The position numbers and the translations under genes were made by a program. Shown in pieces: positions 1 through 5,240 of a stretch of DNA of 5,240 bases. The notes under the pieces were generated by a model. The model saw only the letters and a list, made by a program, of their open reading frames with translations. It was not told the origin of the DNA and searched no databases. Location: the NCBI GenBank assembly GCA_028284845.1, contig JANQQY010000061.1, forward strand, positions 1 to 5,240, written 5' to 3'. Source of the DNA: Spirochaetales bacterium (GTDB lineage Bacteria; Spirochaetota; Spirochaetia; DSM-27196; SLST01). How positions within the stretch are numbered: the stretch's first letter is position 1; each line of letters begins with the position of its first letter.

Positions 1-2
1 AG

Positions 3-107
3 ATTGGACAAGTTCTTTTTGTCGACTTCTCTTCTACGCTACGAGGAGTCTCTATGCTCGATGCAACCCTCGCCCGGCTTGTACGCGAGGGCCGGTACCT
101 GCCATAG
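3..107 (+). CDS. C-terminal tail of a gene running in from the left edge (weakly PilT/GspE-like)
   Basis: Only the last 34 codons and a TAG stop (105-107) are visible. All three + frames are open at the left edge. I chose this one because its translation is the most protein-like: it starts IGQVLFVDF, ends with the amphipathic stretch LDATLARLVREGRYLP, and has no cysteine. It also stops 21 bases before the convergent prs stop, whereas the other two frames are cysteine- or proline-rich and run on into prs. The spacing G-x4-D-x2-L-x2-LVR-x-G resembles the C-terminal helix of PilT/GspE-type secretion ATPases (compare GMQTFDQALxxLV), but 34 residues are too few to assign a family. The protein ends sooner after this helix than PilT usually does. 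The reading frame is moderately likely; the function is a guess. Confidence 0.38.
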   Translation: MGQVLFVDFSSTLRGVSMLDATLARLVREGRYLP

Positions 108-125
108 CGGGATTGCAGCGGTACC
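94..125. terminator. Imperfect stem-loop between two convergent gene ends
   Basis: GGTACC at 94-99 and again at 120-125 can pair. The inner TGC (100-102) pairs with GCA (115-117), leaving a two-base bulge and a 12-base loop. It lies over the stop of the left-edge frame and just past the prs stop, where a shared terminator would be expected. No T-run follows on either strand, so it is not a canonical intrinsic terminator. It may be fortuitous, because GGTACC is itself a palindrome. Confidence 0.2.
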
Positions 126-128
126 CTG

Positions 129-1109
129 CTACGCCTCCGTCTGCCGGCTCTCCGTCTTTGTCCACTCGGGAGTGACGAACAGACTGCTGACCGATTCGCC
201 GTGATGGATTCTTCGGATCGCCTCTCCGAACAAGCCTGCCACCGACCGAGTCCGAAAGTTTGGAAGATCGTTGTGCACTTGCATCGGCACCGTGTCAGTT
301 GTGATCCACTCATCGACCAGAGCATTGGATCTGAACCGAGAGACAGCCCGCCCGGTGAAGAGACCGTGAGTGCATACGACCGAGGCCCCCGTTACGTTCT
401 GCTCCGCGAGTCGTTCGATGAGTTCGGCGATCGTGCCGCCATTTGAGATTTCGTCGTCAAGAATGATCGCCCGTTTGCCCGCGACGTCTCCTACGATCGT
501 GTCAATGGCGACACGATCATCGGCGAGTCGGCGCTTATTCCCCGCGGCGACCGGGATGCCGAGCAGTCGACCAAAGCTCGCCGCGTCCTTTGCTCTGCCC
601 AAGTCGGGCGAGACGACGACCGAGTCGGAGAGGTCGGTTTCTTTGAAGTACTCGGCAAGAATGTGCAATGCGTCCAAGTGATCAACCGGGATGTTGAAGA
701 ATCCGTGCACTTGAGGGGCGTGAAGCGTCATGGTGAGCACGCGGTTTGCCCCTGCCGCTACCAAGAGGTCAGCGACCAGTCGTCCCGCGATCGATATCCG
801 AGGGGCATCCTTCTTGTCCGATCGAGCATACCCAAAATAGGGAATCACCGCGGTCGTCCGGGAAGCCGATGCTCCACGAGCCGCGTCCAGCATCTGAAGC
901 AGCTCAAAGAGATGGTCGTGAACCGGCGGGACGAGCGGCTGAATGACAAAGACATCGGCCTCGCGGCAGTTCTCGTTGAGCTGAACCTGCATGCAGTCGT
1001 TGCTGAAACGAGTTACCGTAGAAGGACTCAACGGGACTTCCACCGCCTTGCAAATATCGGCCGCCAGTTCCTTGTGAGCACTCCCCGAGAAGACCACGAT
1101 CTCTCGCAT
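129..1109 (-). CDS. prs: Ribose-phosphate pyrophosphokinase (PRPP synthase)
   Basis: This cytosolic enzyme transfers pyrophosphate from ATP to ribose 5-phosphate. The product, PRPP, feeds purine, pyrimidine, NAD, histidine and tryptophan synthesis. The 326 residues cover the whole family length (E. coli Prs is 315). The N-terminus MREIVVFSGSAHKELA is typical, so the ATG at 1107-1109 is kept although no Shine-Dalgarno is evident. Visible landmarks are RFSNDC (35-40, ATP-site loop), PYFGYARSDKK (90-100), the TLHAPQVHGFF histidine (H130), VVSPDLG (165-171, ribose-phosphate side), the flexible-loop NKRR (191-194) and the PRPP loop DDEISNGGT (218-226). HGLFTG (248-253) and DTVP (272-275) follow, with AIRRIHHGESVSSLF near the end. 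Compared with E. coli, the ATP loop reads N and C where D37 and E39 stand, and the PRPP loop has N223 for the usual Thr. The C-terminus carries about ten extra residues, charged and polar. It is transcribed divergently from the dehydrogenase at 1297 and without the common partners ispE, pth or rplY in view. Function is near certain; allosteric class is not determined. Confidence 0.95.
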   Translation of the reverse strand: MREIVVFSGSAHKELAADICKAVEVPLSPSTVTRFSNDCMQVQLNENCREADVFVIQPLVPPVHDHLFELLQMLDAARGASASRTTAVIPYFGYARSDKKDAPRISIAGRLVADLLVAAGANRVLTMTLHAPQVHGFFNIPVDHLDALHILAEYFKETDLSDSVVVSPDLGRAKDAASFGRLLGIPVAAGNKRRLADDRVAIDTIVGDVAGKRAIILDDEISNGGTIAELIERLAEQNVTGASVVCTHGLFTGRAVSRFRSNALVDEWITTDTVPMQVHNDLPNFRTRSVAGLFGEAIRRIHHGESVSSLFVTPEWTKTESRQTEA

Positions 1110-1163
1110 GCGCCGAGTATTGCATCACCAGAGCTGCGGAACAAGTCCAACCGCATGAGATCC

Positions 1164-1197
1164 GGAGTGCGCCAGGAGTGCCGATTTGTTCTGGCGC
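1164..1197. promoter_or_regulatory. Candidate operator: phased direct repeat plus inverted repeat between divergent genes
   Basis: GGAGTGC occurs at 1164-1170 and again at 1175-1181, exactly 11 bp apart, about one helical turn. Overlapping it is a perfect 7-bp inverted repeat, GCGCCAG (1169-1175) and CTGGCGC (1191-1197), with a 15-base spacer. The site is about 55-90 bp upstream of the prs ATG and 100-130 bp upstream of the dehydrogenase ATG, so it could serve either promoter. No T-run follows the inverted repeat, so it does not look like a terminator. Binding by a regulator is inference; no known operator consensus is recognised. Confidence 0.3.
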
Positions 1198-1250
1198 GAA
1201 TTGCAATCACGTTGGCACGATTCGCGAGTCCCGACCTAGTCTGCGATGCC

Positions 1251-1256
1251 TATCAT
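1251..1256 (+). promoter_or_regulatory. Possible -10 element for the dehydrogenase gene
   Basis: TATCAT matches the sigma-70 -10 consensus at five of six bases and lies 40 bases before the ATG at 1297. Imperfect inverted arms flank it (TGCGATGC at 1242-1249, GCATGCGCA at 1259-1267). No good -35 is present at the normal spacing; the nearest TTG-type box, TTGGCA at 1212-1217, is too far upstream. If used, transcription would begin near 1263, downstream of the ATG at 1246, which would support the later translation start. Confidence 0.2.
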
Positions 1257-1275
1257 ATGCATGCGCAAATGTCGC

Positions 1276-1282
1276 AAAGGAG
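1276..1282 (+). promoter_or_regulatory. Ribosome binding site that sets the dehydrogenase start
   Basis: AAAGGAG is a strong Shine-Dalgarno match, 14 bases before the ATG at 1297; this spacing is somewhat long. It lies inside the reading frame if the upstream ATGs at 1246 or 1261 were used, and neither of those has a purine-rich site before it. It therefore favours 1297 as the start. Confidence 0.5.
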
Positions 1283-1296
1283 TGGCTGAACTACCC

Positions 1297-2283
1297 ATGG
1301 CACGAACAAGACTCTTCCCTTCATTTGAGAAAACCCTTCCCGATGTCAGCGGCAAGGTGTTTGTCATAACCGGTACTACCAGCGGCACGGGGTTCGTTGC
1401 CGCTCGCACGGTCGCCGAACATGGCGGTGAAGCCGTCCTCCTTAACCGTCAGTCCAACCGCGTTGAGACGATGCTCGCGTCGCTGAAGGAAGCCGTTCCG
1501 GGCGGACGCTTCGTTACGATCGAATGCGACCTGCAGAGTTTCCAGAGTGTCCGAAACGCCGTCGCCGAGATCAAGCGGAAGTACGACAAGATCTACTGCC
1601 TATCAAACAACGCCGGGATTATGGCGACCCCTGACGAGGCGACGGTGGATGGGTACGACACGCAGATGCAGACCAATCACCTGAGCCACTTTCTGCTCAC
1701 CGCCGAGCTACTTCCGCTGCTCGAAGCGGAGGCCGCCGCGAGCGGCGACGCGCGCATCGTGAGTCACAGCAGCTTTGGACGCCTCCGCACTCCCGAGAAG
1801 CGACTCGAAGAAAAGTACTTTGGAAAGAACGGCGGGAATCTGGGCGGCAACGAGGTTGGGATGATGAGCGGCGGAAGCTTCTATCGCTACTTCCAGACGA
1901 AACTCGCCAACTCGGTCTTTATCTACGGACTGGCGGAGAAGCTGAAGGAGAAGGGCTCCAGCGTGCGGGCCGTCTGTGCCCATCCGGGAGGCGCCGACAC
2001 CAACCTTGGAGTTCACATGAATCTCGGCTTCTTTATGAACATGATGATGAGAGTCATGAGGCCCTTTATGATTCAGTCGGCAGAGGATGGCGCCATGGGG
2101 CTGTTGACCGGCATGATGGCGTCGGATGCGAAATCAGGCGTCCTCTACGGTCCCAAGAACAACGGCACCAAGGGTGAGGCCGTGGCCATTGCTGCCGAGT
2201 CGTACGAGACCGACCGGGCGAACATCGACTTGCTCTGGAGAACGAGCGAAGCCGCCACGGGAGTTGAGCTGCTTCCCCACTGA
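1297..2283 (+). CDS. Short-chain dehydrogenase/reductase, retinol-dehydrogenase / protochlorophyllide-reductase-like
   Basis: A soluble NAD(P)-dependent oxidoreductase with one Rossmann domain; the substrate is unknown. From the ATG at 1297 it has 328 residues, about the usual length for this SDR branch. The cofactor loop TGTTSGTG (25-32) fits TGxxxGxG. An Arg after beta-2 (LNR, R51) suggests NADP(H). CDL (77-79), NNAG (104-107), the helix-4 Asn in QTNHLSHF (N127), the serine in VSHSS (S159), Y198-x3-K202 (YFQTK) and HPGGADT (229-235) give a complete Asn-Ser-Tyr-Lys active site. YFQTKLAN and the SAEDGA segment (261-266) are typical of retinol-dehydrogenase and light-dependent protochlorophyllide-reductase relatives. 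A Gly-rich insert (178-194) precedes the catalytic Tyr, and a methionine-rich stretch (241-258) lies in the expected substrate-lid region. The frame is also open from ATG 1246 (345 residues), but the extra residues are basic, cysteine-containing and not SDR-like. An unrecognised frame overlaps the 3' end. The family is secure; no photosynthesis gene is in view, so a pigment role is not implied. Confidence 0.92.
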   Translation: MARTRLFPSFEKTLPDVSGKVFVITGTTSGTGFVAARTVAEHGGEAVLLNRQSNRVETMLASLKEAVPGGRFVTIECDLQSFQSVRNAVAEIKRKYDKIYCLSNNAGIMATPDEATVDGYDTQMQTNHLSHFLLTAELLPLLEAEAAASGDARIVSHSSFGRLRTPEKRLEEKYFGKNGGNLGGNEVGMMSGGSFYRYFQTKLANSVFIYGLAEKLKEKGSSVRAVCAHPGGADTNLGVHMNLGFFMNMMMRVMRPFMIQSAEDGAMGLLTGMMASDAKSGVLYGPKNNGTKGEAVAIAAESYETDRANIDLLWRTSEAATGVELLPH

Positions 2284-2848
2284 TCCGGCTGTCGCAGCAA
2301 TCGCTCGTGAGGTTGCGGATGTCGATGAGCCCGCGGCTCAGGAGTGGTCTCGCGAAGCCAGTGGCCGATTCGCGGAGGTCACGTCCATCGATATCGATGT
2401 GTACCAGCTGAAAGTCGCCCACTCGAGCGCGAGCATCAATCTGATTCTTCGAACCGATTCGGTTGTGGTTGCCGGCACCGAGAGCTTCAGCCGAGAGACG
2501 GTCAGAATCGACGCAGATGAGTTGGCAACCTTGTGGAGCGTCAGACTCTCCTCAATCGTTCCTGGATATCTCGAGGCTGTTCACCGCGCGACCGACTCAT
2601 CTGTACTCCGTAGGTGGTCCAGGCTGGTTGGGAAAGACATCATGAAGTGCTGGCGAACGCGTCTGATTGAGGAGGAGGCGGTCTTCTATCGTTCCATTGA
2701 AGAGCTGCACAAAGAGCTTGTGCGTCGCTGGCCTGCGGCCAGGGGGCACTTCGATGCATTGTGGATGCTCTATCGGTACCCAACGCATGAGAAGCGGAAG
2801 ATTGAGGATGCTCTTCGGGGAGCCGAAGCCATCTACCAGTCGGTCTAG
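2264..2848 (+). CDS. Hypothetical protein, unrecognised; start uncertain
   Basis: I do not recognise this protein. Its codons look coding from about 2280 onward, with many GNN codons and a balanced mix of acidic, basic and hydrophobic residues up to the TAG at 2846-2848. No ATG lies in the protein-like part. The frame has an ATG at 2126, but residues from there to about 2263 are Arg/Pro/Thr-rich and look like the shifted-frame shadow of the dehydrogenase. The best guess is the TTG at 2264, giving 194 residues and a 20-bp overlap with the dehydrogenase, which would suit translational coupling; GGGAG directly abuts it, which is too close for a normal ribosome site. A GTG at 2399 is a shorter alternative. 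From the TTG start, residues about 42-72 look like beta strands (SIDIDVYQLKV, SINLILRTDSVVVAG). The rest looks helical and is rich in Trp, Arg and Glu (EEEAVFYRSIEELHKELVRRW). There is no signal peptide or membrane segment, so it is probably cytosolic. It could also be a gene that has lost its 5' end. Confidence 0.55.
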   Translation: MSCFPTDPAVAAIAREVADVDEPAAQEWSREASGRFAEVTSIDIDVYQLKVAHSSASINLILRTDSVVVAGTESFSRETVRIDADELATLWSVRLSSIVPGYLEAVHRATDSSVLRRWSRLVGKDIMKCWRTRLIEEEAVFYRSIEELHKELVRRWPAARGHFDALWMLYRYPTHEKRKIEDALRGAEAIYQSV

Positions 2849-2915
2849 CTGAGGATGGCACCACTGCGTAAGATCGGTGTCTCCAACGCACGGCTCTGCC
2901 GCTCGTCGGATCGAC
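2849..2915. other. Short convergent intergenic gap, no clear terminator
   Basis: These 67 bases separate the stop of the unknown protein from the stop of the pump gene on the other strand. A weak 5-bp inverted repeat (TGCGT 2865-2869, ACGCA 2886-2890) is the only structure I can see, and no T-run follows. Termination is either Rho-dependent or not visible by eye. Confidence 0.4.
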
Positions 2916-5240
2916 TCACCCTCTGACCCACCTTCCCAGATCCATCTTGAGCCGAATCAGGATGGGAACAATAAACAGCGTGATGGGCGTGGCTACCAGT
3001 TCTCCAAAGGCGAGGCTTATTGCGGCGGGGATCAGGTATTGGGCCTGCTCGGATGTCTCGGTCAGGAGCGGTAGCAGGCCAAGTACAGTTGTCATCGTGG
3101 TGAGGAGGATAGCGCGGAAGCGGGTCGTGCCTGCACCGACGAGTGCCTCCGATACTTCAGTGCCCTCCGCTCGCATCTCATTGAACCGTGTGAGCATCAC
3201 AAGGCTGTCGTTCACGACGATGCCCATGACGGCGAGCATGCCAAAGAGCGAGAGCAGGCTCAGGGGCGCTCCCATGAGGAAGTGGCCAAGGACGGCGCCA
3301 ATAAACCCAAAGGGAACAACAGACATGATCACAAGCGGTTGTGTGTACGATTTGAGCGGGATAGCGAGGAATGCGTAGATCAGGATCACGACGATAATTA
3401 AGGCCCTTATGAGCTCATCCTGAACCTCATCGATCTCCTCCAACTCGCCTGCGCCTGAGATGACCACACTGGGGTAACGGGCGGCGAGCGCAGGTGCTAC
3501 CTCGGCTTCAATGAGGGCATAGAGCTCGGTGCTGCTCACCACGGTGGGATCGAGGTCTGCGGTGACCTGCACTACTCGGCGCCCATTTCTTCGGTAGACG
3601 GTCTGGGGGGAGAAGCCACTCGCCACGCGAGCAACGTGGGCAAGGCGGACGGTGCGTCCGTTCGGAAGCTCAATCCGGGTGTCCAGGAGATCCGACATAT
3701 ACTGCCGCCGATCCGCCGCGAGCTTCACTTCAATCCGCACTTCATCACTACCTCGTCTGACCCGCTCAACCTCCAGCCCACCAAACGCATTTCCCACGAT
3801 CTCAGCGAGGTCCTGACTGGAAATGCCCAGATGACGTGCCTCAGCGGTCAGCTCCAGCTGAATTTCCGGCCGACCATCCTCAGCGTTTGAACGGACATCG
3901 CGCACGCCTCTGTAGGTAGCAAGCGTTGCGGCGAACTCATCCGCCGCAGCGTAGAGCACCTCGTCGGTTTGGTGTGCTACCTCCACCACGAAGCCGCCAC
4001 CGGTCTCAAGCGTGCCGGAAAACGTCAGCTGTTCCACGCCTTGCAGAGTCCCGACCAGCGTGCGCCAGCGGTCGATGGTTTCCGTAGTGGAGATCTCTCG
4101 TTCCTCCTCCGGGAGAAGCTCCGCGTACACGGTTGCGGTGTACGGTCCCGCCATCTCAGACATGATCCGTGCAACGGGAGCGTTCACAGCGTCGCCATCG
4201 GCGAGCGCTTCTTCGTTGAGCGTTCGTGCCGCCTCCTCTATCGCGAAGACGTTCTCCTTAGTGAGCGATTCCGGACCACCGGGATGCATGCGCATCTCAA
4301 CGGTGATGATCTGACCAGGCACCTCAGGGAAAAACACGGTGCGGACCCATCCGTTTGCGACCAGGAGCCCTGCCGCGGCTGCCAGCGTGATGAAGCCCAC
4401 AATGACGGCATACCTGTGGTTTAACGCCCAGGTGAGCGCGGGTCGGTAGAGTCCCTGATTGACCCACTCAAGTGTTCCGCGAGCGGCGGCGCGGATCGCG
4501 CGGTAGACCCGAGCGAGGACACCTCTACCGGCATCATCTACTTGCACCGCGGCGAGGTGAGCCGGAAGGATGAGCTTGCTTTCCGCGAGTGACATGAACA
4601 GTGCCACGATCACCACGAGGGCAAAACCGGCGAAAATCCTCCCGATGTCGCTCTCAATGAGGAGCAGTGGGAAGAAGGCGGAAATCGTGGTGAGGGCTCC
4701 AAAGACGGTCGCTGTGGAGTCGCGATGAACACCTCTGATCGTGCCTTCAAAACGATCGGGGACGGTCCTGCGAGTTTCGAAGACGCTCTCACCAACGACA
4801 ATGGCGTCGTCCACGAGGATGCCCAGCACGACGATCATTCCAAAGGTAGTGATATCGTTGAGTGAGCGATCAAGAAAGCGGTCGCCCAGTAGCACGACTG
4901 TTCCGGCCAGTGAGATGGGAATGCCGGCGGCGATCCAGAACGCCAGTCGAGGAGTAAGAAAGAGAGCGAGGATCGCAAACACAATGAGGAGACCCTGCCA
5001 GGCGTTTGTCGCGAGGAGTTGGAGGCGCCGGACCATGTACGGACTGGACTCTGCCCAGATATCGATGCTGATCCCGGAAGGAAGCGTTGCCCGAATTCGA
5101 TCGACCACCTCATGGGCAGCTTCGGATACCGATAGAAGATCGCCGGTCGCGCTCGAGAACACTTGGAACCCGACGGACGCGGTGTTCTGGTAGCGAGCGA
5201 ATCCATTCCCTTCTTCCACAAAGCCGTCAACGACCGTCGC
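2916..5240 (-). CDS. RND efflux pump inner-membrane subunit (AcrB/HAE1-like), 5' end outside the window
   Basis: This is the proton-driven inner-membrane component of a tripartite pump that exports drugs or other amphiphiles through a periplasmic adaptor and an outer-membrane channel. The frame is open to the right edge (ATVVDGF precedes the GTG at 5217-5219, so that codon is internal). The visible part is 774 residues of a usual 1000-1050; TM1 and most of the first porter half are missing. In visible-residue numbers, the end of the first periplasmic loop (to about 77) is followed by TM2-TM6 (about 80-222), TM7 (about 275-294), the second periplasmic loop with its porter and docking parts (about 295-609) and TM8-TM12 (about 610-761). 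TM4 carries GILVDDAIVVGES with the proton-relay pair D144-D145 (AcrB D407/D408). TM11 keeps R707 and T714 (AcrB R971/T978). TM10 reads GIVVNDSLVM, with Asn-Asp where AcrB has Lys940-Asn, as in a known HAE1 subgroup. The adaptor gene is probably just upstream, beyond the window. An intact pump is inferred; the substrate is unknown. Confidence 0.95.
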   Translation of the reverse strand, partial: ATVVDGFVEEGNGFARYQNTASVGFQVFSSATGDLLSVSEAAHEVVDRIRATLPSGISIDIWAESSPYMVRRLQLLATNAWQGLLIVFAILALFLTPRLAFWIAAGIPISLAGTVVLLGDRFLDRSLNDITTFGMIVVLGILVDDAIVVGESVFETRRTVPDRFEGTIRGVHRDSTATVFGALTTISAFFPLLLIESDIGRIFAGFALVVIVALFMSLAESKLILPAHLAAVQVDDAGRGVLARVYRAIRAAARGTLEWVNQGLYRPALTWALNHRYAVIVGFITLAAAAGLLVANGWVRTVFFPEVPGQIITVEMRMHPGGPESLTKENVFAIEEAARTLNEEALADGDAVNAPVARIMSEMAGPYTATVYAELLPEEEREISTTETIDRWRTLVGTLQGVEQLTFSGTLETGGGFVVEVAHQTDEVLYAAADEFAATLATYRGVRDVRSNAEDGRPEIQLELTAEARHLGISSQDLAEIVGNAFGGLEVERVRRGSDEVRIEVKLAADRRQYMSDLLDTRIELPNGRTVRLAHVARVASGFSPQTVYRRNGRRVVQVTADLDPTVVSSTELYALIEAEVAPALAARYPSVVISGAGELEEIDEVQDELIRALIIVVILIYAFLAIPLKSYTQPLVIMSVVPFGFIGAVLGHFLMGAPLSLLSLFGMLAVMGIVVNDSLVMLTRFNEMRAEGTEVSEALVGAGTTRFRAILLTTMTTVLGLLPLLTETSEQAQYLIPAAISLAFGELVATPITLFIVPILIRLKMDLGRWVRG

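Noticed and set aside
7..23. GACAA/TTGTC inverted repeat with a nearby T-run
   Set aside because: The T-run is inside the loop and arm rather than after the stem, and it lies within the probable coding tail.
4..204. A 66-codon + strand frame from TTG at position 4
   Set aside because: It is cysteine- and serine-rich and overlaps the conserved prs 3' end; the third frame ending at 107 is more protein-like.
663..1289. A 208-codon open frame on the + strand opposite prs
   Set aside because: It is antisense to a clearly conserved PRPP synthase, rich in Arg, His and Ser, and shows no family features; it is a shadow of the GC-rich gene.
2126..2263. ATG at 2126 as the start of the unknown protein
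   Set aside because: The 46 residues before 2264 are Arg/Pro/Thr-rich and lie wholly inside the dehydrogenase in another frame; a 158-bp overlap is unlikely.
2319..2411. Frame starting ATGTCGATGAGC just after the dehydrogenase stop
   Set aside because: It stops after about 30 codons, is Arg/Ser-rich, and competes with the better coding frame of the unknown protein.
2865..2890. TGCGT/ACGCA inverted repeat as a terminator between convergent genes
   Set aside because: The stem is only 5 bp with a 16-base loop and no T-run on either strand.
3969..4424. A 151-codon + strand frame inside the pump gene, and similar ones at 2947-3378, 4012-4314 and 4741-5193
   Set aside because: All are antisense to a well-conserved RND sequence, with compositions rich in Ser, Arg, Cys or His and no recognisable motifs.

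Overview
The window holds three well-supported genes, one unrecognised open frame and the probable tail of a further gene, in a moderately GC-rich genome. The organism cannot be named from this sequence. A proton-driven RND transporter of the AcrB type implies a Gram-negative, two-membrane bacterium. The base composition and the protein variants would fit several environmental or marine lineages. I see no tRNA, rRNA, CRISPR array, insertion sequence or phage gene.

Layout from left to right: (1) at 3-107 on the + strand, a 34-residue C-terminal tail of a gene that begins outside the window, faintly resembling the end of PilT/GspE-type ATPases. (2) At 129-1109 on the - strand, a complete ribose-phosphate pyrophosphokinase (PRPP synthase), meeting the first gene tail to tail. 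(3) At 1110-1296, a divergent intergenic region carrying a 7-bp inverted repeat and an 11-bp-phased direct repeat, which are candidate regulatory sites. (4) At 1297-2283 on the + strand, a complete short-chain dehydrogenase/reductase of the retinol-dehydrogenase / protochlorophyllide-reductase-like group. (5) Ending at 2848 on the + strand, an unrecognised protein of about 194 residues whose start is uncertain and which probably overlaps the dehydrogenase end. (6) From 2916 to the right edge on the - strand, the C-terminal three quarters of an RND efflux pump inner-membrane subunit; its N-terminus lies beyond the window.

The genes do not form one pathway. PRPP synthase is central nucleotide metabolism and is transcribed away from the dehydrogenase. 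The dehydrogenase and the unknown protein probably form a two-gene transcript. The pump gene converges on that transcript and probably belongs to an operon, with its periplasmic adaptor, to the right of the window. I did not find a clear novel system. The items most worth a second look are the unrecognised protein, the dehydrogenase with its unusual sequence character, the paired repeats upstream of prs, and the active-site substitutions in the PRPP synthase and the pump.
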